The translations under genes were made by a program, and so were the position numbers. A stretch of 64,000 nt of DNA from Adiantum capillus-veneris (Eukaryota > Streptophyta > Polypodiopsida > Polypodiales > Pteridaceae): NCBI GenBank assembly GCA_014529385.2, contig CM043963.1, forward strand, positions 66,382,895 through 66,446,894, read 5' to 3'. Each line of letters starts with the position of its first letter. Position 1 is the first letter of the stretch. Below the pieces are notes generated by a model. The model made no database searches. It saw nothing but the letters and a program-made list of their open reading frames with translations, and was not told the DNA's origin. Of the stretch, positions 11,074 through 21,268 are shown piece after piece.

Positions 11074-12665
11074 TGTAACATTTAATGGCCTAAAATCTTA
11101 TGTGTAGCGGAATTTAGCATGAACATAGTGGGCATTTCATTAGAATAGATTCCTAATGAGAATTACAAGAGTGCTTGGGTGGAGAGAGCAACAAAAAGCA
11201 TAACACCTAGCTAGATAGCATCGACAATACTTTCAAAAGAGAGAGCAATTAAGCTATTGACAACAGTTGAGGACCGGATTTGCATGGAGCCGGTCCCCCC
11301 TCCAAAAGGCTTTGTATTATGGTTTCTCCCATCAAGAGAGACATTGTACAATACAATTCTTTGTGTTCCTTCAAGACTAGCTAGTGCAATGAAGATGGAA
11401 GCTTCATACACCAAGCAAAACACTTAATCAAACACAACTTGAATTATCCCCGTTCTCAGACCCAAGACCTCACACACCTTCGAAGATGGTGAGAGCTAGC
11501 AGGGTATGAGAGTAGATTGAGAGGAAAAAGAAGTATCTTACGAGAAAGAAGTACATCTCCTCACATAATCACTCATATTAGCATAGCTTAGCTTAGTAAT
11601 TAGCTTGGTAGAGAAGATGAGCATGCATTGAAGCTTGGCTCTTGGTTGGATTTGCATCCACATGCCAAGAGAGTGTTGATGTAGGCTTCTATCTCACAAG
11701 CTTGGAGTAGGTGATGAGCTCTCCATTAAAGCTTGGGAGGAGATAGAGTATTTTCCCTTCACACATGGTCAAGTGTGAGAGTGTGTGTGTCAATGCCAAG
11801 CAAAAATCAGCCCCCCCTCTCTCTTGGGCGAGCCCTAGCTGCTAAATAAGTCTGGCTTTTGCCTCATTGGACCTCCCCAGGTCAAGCCAATAGGGATTAA
11901 GCAGCATAAGTGATAGCCTTTAGACATGTGTCCCCCTTTCCCCTTTTGTGAGAGCTTTAGGTAATTAAATAATTAAACTAAACTCTCATTGGACCCCTTT
12001 GCCTCCTGGCCAATAGGAATCAGGCAAGCCATGGGGCTCCTGAATGCTCATTGGACCCCTTGGGAGACTGCCCAATAGTCTTCTAGGAGACTTAATTCTC
12101 ATTGGTTTCTTTTATTAAATGTTTTTAAATTAATTAAACTAGATTTACTCTAGCTTAATTCTCATTGGTCCACTTCAAGGGTCTTCCAATAGGAATTGGG
12201 CACACCTTGTGGGCATCTGGCCTAGGGAGCTGACATGTGTCCCTCATTCCCTTTGTGTAAAGGGAGCCTGTGTGTGTGTGTGTGTGGCTTTCTCTCTCAT
12301 CCCCTAGCTTTGGGGCTCGCCCCCTCCCATGTAGGGATGTAGAAAGACTTTTTGGGCACACACTAAGCATCCAATTTTCCCTAGGGTTGACCTTTGGACA
12401 CAACCTTTGAATTTTGGAACCTTAGCATTTTGGAAGTCTTAATGGGCTGAACCTTAGGGTCTTTTTGGCCCATTGTTTCACATGGCTCTTTTGCAGATGG
12501 CCCCCCCTTTGGATCCCTATTTTCCCTCCTTTGGATCCCTACTGTGGCCGGTCTGCTAACTTAACCAATATTCTAGCTTTTTCTCCCTTGGCACTTCCCC
12601 ACATTAAATGATCAGTTTAATATGAGAAAATCATTTAGGAGAATTAGATATTGATTATTATGACA
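11074..12665 (-). repeat. 5' LTR of the chromovirus (1592 bp)
   Basis: TG..CA-bounded partner of 3758-5348. It contains a short GT run near 12270. No confident TATA box was identified on the minus strand. Confidence 0.95.
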
Positions 12666-12670
12666 ACTTC
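12666..12670. repeat. Target-site duplication ACTTC (right)
   Basis: Directly follows the LTR end ATTATGACA and matches 3753-3757. It falls inside the codons for Ala-Glu-Val of the FCP1-like exon. Confidence 0.95.
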
Positions 12671-12999
12671 TGCATCGGGCCTTACCCAGAACTGTGTATC
12701 CCCTTCAACAACATACCGCATTTCTGGCCAGTGGGGCAATTCTTCACCATATTTTCCATCAAATTTCTTGAGCAGTAATCCATTAAGGTCCAAAATGAGA
12801 ATCCTACACTGGACGCTCAACGGAGGTGGTGGCCTTGGCCATATCAGTGGGATTCTTTTAATTATTCTATACCATAGAGGAAACACGAGCACTGCAGGAG
12901 ACAACACACAATTCCATATTGCACGAATGTCAGCCTTGCCATTCTGCTTGTCAGCCTTGAACCTATCTGCAACGCGCCATTCTTCGACTGAAAACATAT
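12666..12999 (-). CDS. FCP1-like domain, N-terminal half
   Basis: The exon begins after a GCATCTGCAG acceptor and encodes MFSVEEWRVADRFKAD, a Pro-rich stretch, then RILILDLNGLLLKKFDG. This is the family's DxDx(T/V) nucleophile site in the plant-type form DLNGLL. Asn replaces the second Asp, so Mg-dependent phosphatase activity may be reduced or lost. The frame ends at FWVRPDAEV, exactly at the target duplication of the chromovirus. The matching second half is at 3386-3757. Confidence 0.72.
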
Positions 13000-13158
13000 C
13001 TGCAGATGCAAAATTACACAAGACTCAAATTTAAATATGCAATTAGGACATATCTATAGATTGAAATCATACAATAAAAACACAAAATGTAAATTAGGCA
13101 CAAGATGAAAGAGACGTCGACTGGGAAAGAAAGTTATATTAATTTCAGAAGTGGTTAC

Positions 13159-14236
13159 ATAAAAAGAAACATGGGGGGGCAAAATATAATCTTTTGCAGG
13201 CTCTGGGTTTAGGGTCAGAACTTGTGCCGGTATTCTGCATCTCCTTAGTGTCTTCTATGTCCATCTCCTCTTCTGGCTGCCCCTGGGTCTCTTCCTCTTC
13301 CTTGCTTTTTTGCTCCATTTCAGGCTTCTCATCTCCAGTATTCTCGATTTTTTTTCTTTTTGCCTTTCTTATATGCTGAGCAAGGGTCTCCTCGGGACTT
13401 CCCTCCAGCCTGACATCTACACGACCATCAGCTTTAGAAAGCTGTGCAGCAAGAGATCACTTATTAGAGCCATAATCAATGAAAAAACTTACTCTTGCCA
13501 TGTTGGCCTCGTTTTCTCGGGGTCTTTGATCTTGTCACCCGCACGCTGTCTAGCAACACATCGTCTTCCTCATTCTGGGTTTTGTCTTCAGCACCAGTCG
13601 TACTCTGCTCCTTTACCTCAAAGTTTTGTTCTTCTTCTGTTGTTTCCGAAACAGGTTTCTCAGCATTACCAAGGACATTTTCATCAAGCAATACCTCCAC
13701 AGGTGTCTTGTCTTTACCGACAGTAGTTCTGAAGCAGCTTGACTCTGAAAAAACATCAGAGAAGACAAAAATCAACCACCTGAAAAAACATCAGAGAAGA
13801 CAAAAATCAACCACCTGAAAAAACATCAGAGAAGACAAAAATCAACCACCTGATTACCCATTGAAACAATTTTCTCACCTGTTTTTGGGCATGGTTCAAC
13901 TCGCTTCTTCTTTAGAAGGGATTGGTCTTCTGCAGAAATAACTCCGAGGCAATCCTTAAGCATGCACTTTCCTTTCTCAGCCAAGTGAGCATAGCAGAAT
14001 GCATGGTATGCATGTGAACAAGGCAATAGAACAACATGGCTTGAGTGATTGTGATCATGAATTCTTACACCACAAGCATTGCACACATCAATGAGAACAA
14101 CACTATGTCCAGGAGCTGTTACTCGTGCAGGCAAGACTATGGTTTCAGGTAGCATTGGTTGACTAATCATGCCTGTCACAAAAGTGACATAGAGACCAAA
14201 GGTTTCCTCACGGTCCAAGCATTTGGATAATTCTTC
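13159..14236 (-). CDS. Middle exons 3-5: RING-like zinc finger and acidic linker
   Basis: Exon 3 (13879-14236) encodes a Cys/His cluster CNACGVRI...LPCSHAYHAFCYAHLAEKGKCMLKDC, spaced like a RING or related cross-brace finger. That would suggest ubiquitin-ligase or protein-binding activity, but one zinc-ligand pair is atypical. Exon 4 (13493-13744) is acidic (SETTEEEQNFEVKEQ) and ends in a basic RSKTPRKRGQHGK patch. Exon 5 (to donor GTAACC at 13158) is Glu/Lys-rich (KPEMEQKSKEEEETQGQPEE). The exon 4/5 junction needs acceptor AAAG at 13432 for frame; the better-looking acceptor CACAG at 13442 is out of phase. Confidence 0.58.
13745..13849 (-). repeat. Three tandem 35-bp copies of an intron 3' splice region
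   Basis: The unit starting CTGAAAAAACATCAGAGAAG (+ strand) is repeated three times at 13745, 13780 and 13815. On the gene strand each unit ends in GATGTTTTTTCAG, a pyrimidine tract plus acceptor AG. The copy next to exon 4 is the inferred acceptor. Confidence 0.9.
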
Positions 14237-14275
14237 CTGTAGGCAAGAGACCTCTGTTATCAGACAATGTCAAAC

Positions 14276-14710
14276 AGGTATAAAATCGGTATGAATGCTT
14301 GAAAATCGGTATAATGATGTTATCATACCGGTATGATTACATCTTGCTGGTATAATGTTATCCTGGTATAATGTTATTATACTAGATAGTATAACATCAT
14401 ACCGGTAAGATAACATCCGATAACATCATACCAGTAGGATAACAGTATACCAGAAGCATAACATCAAACCGGTTGGATTTTATCATACCGGTTGGATCTA
14501 ACCATACCGGTCGGATGTAACCATACAAGTAGGATGTTATCATACTGGTAGGATTATCTCCTAAATCCTACCGGTAGGATATAATCATACCGGTAGGATG
14601 TAATCATATCGGTAAGGTATAATCCTACCGATATGATAACATCCTACCGGTATTGTCATCTACCCTTACAGAATATTATATAATCCTACCGGTATGAAAA
14701 ATCATACCGT
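14276..14710. repeat. ATACCGGTAT-type minisatellite in intron 2
   Basis: About 430 bp of degenerate units built on CATACCGGTAGGATGTTATC and its reverse. It shares the ATACCGGTAT core with the array at 2107-3060 but has different spacers. It lies wholly within intron 2 (14237-14760) of the FCP1-like gene. Confidence 0.85.
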
Positions 14711-14760
14711 ATGGTACTTTGCATGTATTATACTACAATCAGATGGAGTTAAAAGCATAC

Positions 14761-15761
14761 CTGTGCCTGCTGTAGGGTGGCTTTTGCTTGGTCAAATTTT
14801 TCTTGGAGGCTATCAAGCAAGCCTGTTGGTACATTGGCATCATCTGGGAAGTGCATTTGGATGGTGTCAAGGGCACCCTCGCAACGGTGCACATCAGCAA
14901 CAGATTTGACCACTGAATCCTTAGCCTTCTGACACTCGGCTGATACATTGTCATGAGATTTTCTAACCTCAACAAGAAGTTCTTGCAAGGAAGTGGATAC
15001 TTCAACACTAAAGGCAAACTGAGTGGTCGCAAAAATTCCACTTCCGACTGGTATACTTCCGGATGCGGTATTTACTAAGAAGATGTCAGAACCACTTGGG
15101 GTACCTGTGGATACTTGGGAAGTCTCTAACTTCCATTGTTCTCTTTTCCTATCTAAGTGACCTTCATTGGTCACATTCTTCACCACCTCAGATGCAAACT
15201 CAACCCAGTTTACCGGACCTATGCATACGAAATAAACATATCCGCGTGCAAACTTGACTCCCAGCAGATAGTTTGGTGGTTTGGATTGGTACACCTGCTT
15301 GTAGAGCTGGTAGAGTGCCTTGTAGTGATCCGGCCTTGCTGTTTTTATCGGCACTTTTTTCTCCTTCACTAGAAGACACGTGAAAACTTTCATCGAGTCG
15401 GATATGGGCACATCTACATCTGTCAACTTCCTAACATCTTTCCCCTCAAGACTTAACCCATATTCCCTGTGAAAATCCTCCTTTGTCGTGTAGAATGCCT
15501 TTAATGGCAGCTCCACATCCTTGGGGTGAACAAAGCGGCTGATTTTGGGAGGAGGCTGTAAGTTCTGTCTCTGAAAGGAATAAATCCATACTCATTACTC
15601 AATGTATCCACACCTCAGTACTCTACTACACACAGGTCCGCTGTACACAACACAGAGAGAGACAGAGAGAGGTGACATACCTTCGTGGGAGAATGTCGGG
15701 TCTTTGTGGGGGAGACCTGTCGGGCTGCATTCCATGGGCTCTTTCTTAGGTTGCTATCCAT
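14761..15761 (-). CDS. N-terminal exons 1-2 of the FCP1-like gene
   Basis: Exon 1 (15681-15761) encodes 27 residues beginning MDSNLRKSPWNAARQ, basic and SP/TK-rich, ending at donor GTATGT. Exon 2 (14761-15570) follows a TTCCTTTCAG acceptor in phase 0 and ends at donor GTATGC. Exon 2 gives 270 residues: a globular part containing LLGVKFARGYVYFVCIGPVN, then a likely coiled-coil tail (LQELLVEVRKSHDNVSAECQ, later LLDSLQEKFDQAKATLQQAQ). I do not recognise this domain. The start was chosen because it is the first ATG that gives two clean phase-0 junctions. The upstream bases (15762-15960) show no clear TATA box. Confidence 0.65.
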
Positions 15762-16060
15762 AGCGAAGGATAAGCAGCGTGCACAGGGGGCTGTAGAGCG
15801 AGCTGAGAAAGGCGCAGAAGGAGAAAGGCACAAAGATACAGAGAAGTCACAGTCATGAAAACATTTGACTGAACATTCGTTCTGACGTGGGCTCCACACG
15901 TGTTTTTGAATCCTCCACATGATTTTTAAGATTTTGTATCCTCCACACGAATATTTAATTCAAACAATTCTTGCCCATAACACTAGTTTCATACCCCCTA
16001 AATTTTAAGCCTCCAAAATAAACTTTCAACCGGTTAAAACCGGGCAACCTATTCATGCAT
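15762..16060. other. Upstream region of the FCP1-like gene
   Basis: Likely 5' UTR and promoter of the minus-strand gene. I see no defined promoter motif. Confidence 0.4.
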
Positions 16061-16190
16061 CCACCCTATATGAGGTACAAAAATCTTGTCAAGTATGAGA
16101 AACATGTTCTCTTGGAATTTGAAACTTGGTGATTGGCAAGCAATGTGGTACATTGCTTTAAAGATAGTTAAACAATTGGTTTCCATAAGT
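16060..16190 (+). mobile_element. LTR remnant (+) with degenerate primer site
   Basis: Resembles, in inverted orientation, the LTR at 16305-16560 (shared TTGTCAAGTATGAG, CTTGGTGA, TTGCTTTAAAGA, TTAAACAATTGGT). It ends TTAAACA followed by ATTGGTTTCC, a decayed primer site. Confidence 0.7.
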
Positions 16191-16290
16191 TTGTGCTACA
16201 AAACAAACATGATAGCAATGTCAAGCTATGCATTTATGCATTCAAACCCAAGAATAGTGCAGACTATTGAGAATACAACTTTAACCTAAG

Positions 16291-16304
16291 GCTCTGATAC
16301 CAAT
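16291..16304 (-). promoter_or_regulatory. Primer-binding site next to an LTR remnant
   Basis: Minus strand ATTGGTATCAGAGC adjoins the LTR end AATTAAACA. It is complementary to initiator tRNA-Met. Confidence 0.8.
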
Positions 16305-16560
16305 TGTTTAATTGTCTTTAAAGCAATCTACCACACTGCTTGCCACTCACCAAGCTTCGAATTTTGAGAGAACGTGCTCCTCATACTTGACAAGCTTTTT
16401 GCACCTATAGCACCCACCAAATACATGGTTATATACAAGTTGTTGGGTTCATGGATCAACCTTTTTCATCCAAGCACATCATATTGAACACTTGAAAATT
16501 GACCTACACCAAATCAAGTGGGCTCAAACTTGAACCTGATTTGACACTTCCAATTTTACA
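16305..16560 (-). mobile_element. LTR remnant (-), 256 bp
   Basis: Minus-strand start TGTAAAATTGGAAGTG and end AATTAAACA give TG..CA termini, followed by an initiator-Met primer site. It forms a head-to-head inverted pair with 16060-16190. No matching pol was found nearby. Confidence 0.7.
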
Positions 16561-17224
16561 AATTACCACTGATCATTATGTCCTCTGGTGGAATCACAAT
16601 CCATAATCGATGGCTTTATGGAAAAGTGACATCAATAATCGCCGCCAACCAAGTTGTTATTGACAATCACACCCGATCAACCTTGAAGAAAAAAGTTTTC
16701 ATTGGCTACCTTGAGCTTCCTCGACTATCGTTTTGTAGTACCCATGGCCTGGCCCATCAAATATTACGACATGCCAACCAAGTGTATCATTGTTATGGTT
16801 GAATCCTCTAATATGTTTTCTCATGGAGAGATCTTTGTAGACCCCCTTAATGAATTTTTGATAATTTTATGAATAGAAAATCAAGTTTTTTTTCTTCAAA
16901 ATAATTTGTTTGACTGGTTAAGGCTTGTAATTTAGTTTTAGTGGATTGGATAAGTCATGATTGGTCAAGTCATGTGATTAAGATAATTGATGACTGGTTA
17001 AATCATGTGATTGAGTTTTAATGGATATGATAAGTCTATGTTTAAAAAATACCTTAGTATTTTGAGTTATTATAAACATTGATTTCATTATAATATGTTA
17101 ATATATGCATAAACTTAGGGGAACCCTCAAATCACTCCTATATTGGAAAACCCTTAGAATGATGCTATTTACACAAAATTCATGTAAAGAAATTGTTGCT
17201 CAAAACAATGTAACCATCTTCTTC
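16561..17224. other. AT-rich spacer, no recognised gene
   Basis: One short open frame (16578-16802) has no recognisable domain and I do not support it as a gene. Confidence 0.4.
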
Positions 17225-18570
17225 TAACACTAGAATGGTAACGGGACACTTTTATGTCCTTGGACCCTTTTGTGTCTTGTTAAGCGACCATTTTGCTTGA
17301 ATTATTTGAAGACTATGAAAATGATTTTCTAGGTGCTATATATCCACAAAGTTGCCTTATGAGCTGAAAAAAACTTAGCATTTTTTTTGGAGTATCGATC
17401 TCATCATTAATCTTACTCTTGCACAACATTTTTGAACCTAAACTGTGTGAAAAAACGGGTTCTGTTTTTGGCTTTTTTCAATTTTTGGCAACTATACCAC
17501 TCTAAACTTCATGTTTGTGAAGTTTAGATGGCTAGAGGTTAGGCCTTCATAGTTATCAACATGTTTTGATGCTTGTAGGGAGAGCTAAGTGTTAAAATTG
17601 AAAGTTATGACCAATTTACAAGAATTGCATAATCCTGTTTTTTGGCCAAAATTAGCACTTTTATGATTTTTTTTGGTGGCTTTCTTGATGTCCAAATTCA
17701 ATTTTGATTGTGTAAGTGTAATGTATAACATAAAGCTAATCTTCCTTGAGTTTTGGGGGACCTAATATGCTATATAGCATAGTATATGATGATGGTTGAG
17801 TTTTTTGATTGCTGAAGAATACAATACATTTTAGAGTAGCAAGTATAACTTTCTCAATATTGCTAGTTTCTTAGGCCAATTGTGTGTATTTTGTAGGTAG
17901 TAACCATATCTAATCATAGACTACAAACTTGGCTAGATATTGAGTAGTTTCTATGGGTTTCTGAGGTCATAATGCTAAACCCAGTTTTTTCATGTTTGCG
18001 ATATTTAGCACTTTATCATTACCCCCAAGGTTCCAATTGTAAGAGATCCATTATCCTTTTGACATGCTCCATGGCTCTTTTTGAATCCAAAGGCCCAAAG
18101 GGAACTAAGAAAACATGTATATAGTATCTGTGTTGAACATGACTATAGAAACTTTGATGATAGGTCCGCAGAATGGCAAAAATGCAACTTTTTTGTACCT
18201 ATTTTTTTTGCCCAAAACAAAATTAGTGAGGTAAAAGCAACCATATGTTTTGGTCACCAACCCATTGAAGTTAACGGGGCATTTTATCTCATGTCCTACA
18301 AAAATCCCCACTCTTATTTATATGCAATCAACCGTAAGAAATTGCTGTTTTGGGCAAAATGCACTGGTCCATCAACTTTGGAAGCTTGTAGTGACCAAGG
18401 GATGAGAAAAATTTACAAGTTTCTCATTTTTTCCATATGTAGTAGTTATTGAACTATAACTTTCATGAAAGGATTTTTCAAAATGAGTGGATCTACTATG
18501 GTTTTGGAATTTTTTCCCAAAACCCTGAAAGAACACTTTTATGTCCTGTTAGGTTACCATTCTAGTGTTA
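17225..18570. other. 1.35-kb segment bounded by 18-bp inverted repeats
   Basis: TAACACTAGAATGGTAAC at 17225-17242 recurs inverted at 18553-18570. The similarity extends outward about 12 bases (ACCATCTTCTTC versus CACCTTCTCCTT). Just inside each arm lies ACACTTTTATGTCC or its near complement. This could be a non-autonomous DNA element or a rearranged duplication. No transposase is visible and no clear target duplication was found. Confidence 0.45.
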
Positions 18571-20157
18571 AAGGAGAAGGTGATGATATTGGGAAGGACG
18601 CAAAAGTATGGATTGAAAATATTGATGACTACTTACTTCAACAAGTTCCATACTTCGCACATTTGGCACCATCCTCGATTGGTCAATAGAACACCCTATG
18701 GCTGCAACTATTGGCTTCAGCAAGCCCAACACCAGCTTTCTCTTCATTTTGGTAAGGACTAACACAAGATCCACATATGGCAATATACAAGTTTTCCATC
18801 TATAAAGAAGACAAAAAGTATCACAGTGGAAGACCTCTATATGGCAAAGAAACAAATGTGGGAAGTTTGGAAACATCCACCAATCATCAAGTGTACATAT
18901 TCTTCAAAACTTACAGGAGTGTAGTGCCTAGGATGAAAGGAATATGTGAAAAGAGGAGAGGTTGAACTTGAAGAAGTGAAACCCATTGTTAAGCTTATTG
19001 GAGCTTCAAAGGCTTGGATTTTCATGCTAGGAGAGAGTCCCATGAATGAAATGCCACCACTATTACACTATTGCAGAGAATGATATCTTTTTCTCTATGA
19101 TCCTATTTCTCCCATGTCCTCCATCCACTTCTAAACACCCCCCTTGACAAGGTTGAAACTCCTTACATTCTCCCACCTCTAAGGTTGATTGGTTACTCTC
19201 TAGAACTAAGACATCTGTTGCTTCTTCTACACTAGGTTCTTTCGTGCTTGGCATACATGGGTCATGGCGAATCATTTTAACAACCTCACAAAGTTCTTGA
19301 AGGTCGTCCTTACATGGATCCATTTCACACTCTTCTTCTTTGTTTTGGACTAGTCAATGTGTGTCCACAATCATCTCCCTGTGATCAATGTAGTCTATGA
19401 CCTCCTCAACTATGATTTCCTCTTCTTCTTCACTCTCTTCTTCCACACAAGAAGCACTCTCAAAACTTTCCATCGGGTCAAAGTTACCTTGAAGGTCTTG
19501 ATTCTCCATAGAGTTGCATTGCACAAGAGCTTCCTTTTCTTTGACTAGAGATTGGCCCTCCAAAAGATTAGATTTGTAGCATCCTCCTCTAAATGCAAGC
19601 TAGGATAAAGAAATACAGCAGAGTCTTTATCACATACTGGAGCATGACTTGGATCATGAGTAAGCATATATTCATTGTGCTTATAAAAAGTTTGTTCATC
19701 CGTTGTTGGGGTAGAAGAAAAGAATCATTGTAAAGAATAAGACTCTTTGATCGAAATGTCTTCCTACTGGTAAGGCTTCTTGGAATCATGTGCAAATCCA
19801 TTTTGGATGTAGAAGTATTTATGAAACTTTCTTCGAGAAATAGAGACTGCCTCTTCAAAGGTAGAGCGTCCACTACAAGCAACCTTTGTCTTTGGAAAAG
19901 GAGACAAGCCATAAATAAATTGATCCATCTTCACATAATCTGAAAAAGTTGAAGTGATCCCATGACCTCATAGCCTAGGTTTTGCGACACATGGGCTAAC
20001 CATCTCACCCCACACACATGTTGTACCCTTGCCCATTTTTTTCGCCCTTTATTGTGAGCAAACATGCATTGGCCAGGTCTAAGGGGTTTGATTCGTGGCT
20101 AGGTTTAGATATAATAGCCATCTCATGGTTGTGATCTCCTCAACCGTCATGCGTGGA
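18571..20157 (-). other. Decayed sequence with acidic minus-strand frame fragments
   Basis: Minus-strand fragments at 19912-19589, 19563-19354 and 19323-19063 include an acidic run (EEESEEEEEIIVEEV). They might be a decayed gene or a retroelement gag linker. No domain is recognised. Confidence 0.3.
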
Positions 20158-20181
20158 CCCCCCCCCCCCCCCCCCCCCCCC
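20158..20181. repeat. Poly-C homopolymer (24 C)
   Basis: Uninterrupted run of about 24 C. A shorter C run is at 23774-23787. The run length may be a sequencing artefact. Confidence 0.8.
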
Positions 20182-20610
20182 AAACCAATGCTATGTGTCA
20201 CTTAGTCATGAGGGTAGTCTCTTATGCTCTAAGCTTTGTTGGCTACTAGTGCCAGATCCACTAGGAACCCTATCTATGGTAGCACCCTTCACAATGACCT
20301 AAGGAGTGTCAGAGCAAGTTAGCACCTTAAAAATGTGATTAGCATCAACACCTAGATTAGCATTACCTGATTACAATTGAAAGTTGAACTTAAATTGAAA
20401 GTTGAACTTACCCTCTGTCATTAAAGCTAATGCATTTCGCTAATAGATTTAATTAGCTATGCATTTGCTAATTACCACAAATGGTTGGTATCAAGCGGGA
20501 CACCCTCTCCCTATTAACCAAAGAGCTATCAATATCTATTTGGTGCACGGTTCTTATACCTTTATCACAAACTTAGGAAATTACTTATGACATCTTCAAC
20601 GGTTCGTGCT

Positions 20611-20698
20611 GGGGTGGCGCAGTATCTGCTGGGAGTGATAAGCGTGGAAGTGAGTGGGAAACCACGCTTATCACTTGCAGCAGAAACTGCGCAACCCC
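20611..20698 (+). ncRNA. miRNA-precursor-like hairpin
   Basis: The left arm 20611-20647 pairs with the right arm 20662-20698 across a 14-nt loop. Over 37 paired positions I count three mismatches and one G-U wobble. Arms begin GGGGTGGCGCAGTATCTGCT and CCACGCTTATCACTTGCAGC. Near-perfect short foldbacks with a small loop fit plant miRNA precursors, but a short inverted-repeat element is equally possible. The mature product and strand are unknown. I do not match it to a named miRNA. Confidence 0.5.
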
Positions 20699-21193
20699 AT
20701 CCCGAATTAGCCGCTCTATCTGCCTCGCCAACAGCCCATTTGCAATCTTCTCACTCGCCTACAGTCCGCTCTATCTTCTCACAGCAGCAGCTACTCGGAT
20801 CCTAGTGCAGCAGCTGCTCGGCCTGCTTATGATTGTTGACCTCATGACCACCATTGCCGCCATCCCTTCCTCCGCTAGTTTCCCACAAGCTTCACCAGGT
20901 ATATTAAGCTCATCGTCACCATTCGCACTATACTAACCTGCCATCTCCTGCGCCTCTTTGATGCTGTCGCAGAGCATGTGCTCGATGCACGATGAGCTTG
21001 ATGGGTTCTGCAGCGATCGAAGAAGACGCACTAAAGGGTGACATTGGCCAGCAAGCACACAGCAGAGGGTGACATCAACCGGCGGCTATACCGATCCATA
21101 GCCGCTGATAATTGCTCGTATTCACTGAAGTGCACGCTTGCTAGCTGATGACTAATTGGCGATACTGTTGCCCATGCTGCGTTATACCTCTGG

Positions 21194-21196
<3 letters not shown>
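20699..21196. other. Spacer, no recognised gene
   Basis: Moderately GC-rich with CAGCAGCTGCTCGG-type repeats near 20780-20822. No supported coding region. Confidence 0.4.

Positions 21197-21266
<70 letters not shown>
21197..21266. repeat. Compound TA/GA microsatellite
   Basis: A TA run (about 21197-21228) is followed by a GA run (about 21234-21266). Confidence 0.95.

Positions 21267-21268
<2 letters not shown>

Larger units (their letters stand above)
3758..12665 (-). mobile_element. Intact chromovirus (Ty3/gypsy) LTR retrotransposon, 8908 bp
   Basis: It is bounded by ACTTC target duplications and two LTRs of 1591/1592 bp with TG..CA ends. The 5' LTR is on the right because the coding strand is minus. 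A primer site TTGGTATCAGAGC follows the 5' LTR and a purine-rich tract precedes the 3' LTR. One uninterrupted 1649-codon gag-pol frame ends in a chromodomain. The leader (10657-11060) and 3' region (5365-5706) hold no further gene. All parts needed for autonomous movement appear present. The insertion disrupts the FCP1-like gene in the same transcriptional orientation. Confidence 0.96.
3386..15761 (-). pseudogene. RING-like/FCP1-like phosphatase-domain gene, disrupted by a retrotransposon
   Basis: One minus-strand gene can be traced from an ATG at 15761 to a TAG at 3386-3388. Inferred exons are 15681-15761, 14761-15570, 13879-14236, 13493-13744, about 13159-13431/13441, and 12666-12999. The last exon then continues at 3386-3757 beyond the inserted chromovirus. 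Junction phases agree except at exon 4/5, where two acceptors are possible. The order is: novel N-terminal region, RING-like Cys/His finger, acidic Glu-rich linker with an RKRG patch, then an FCP1/NLI-interacting-factor-like (HAD) domain. The reading frame crosses the 5-bp duplicated insertion site without a break, so the retrotransposon is the main lesion. Intact length would be roughly 820 residues. Without splicing out the 8.9-kb insert, no complete phosphatase domain can be made. Confidence 0.72.

Noticed and set aside
20158-20181. Poly-C run as a functional i-motif
   Set aside because: Homopolymer length is prone to sequencing error and nothing around it supports a role.
20611-20640. U4 snRNA- or tRNA-like GGCGCAGT start
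   Set aside because: No snRNA or tRNA secondary structure follows; the sequence is better explained by the simple hairpin.
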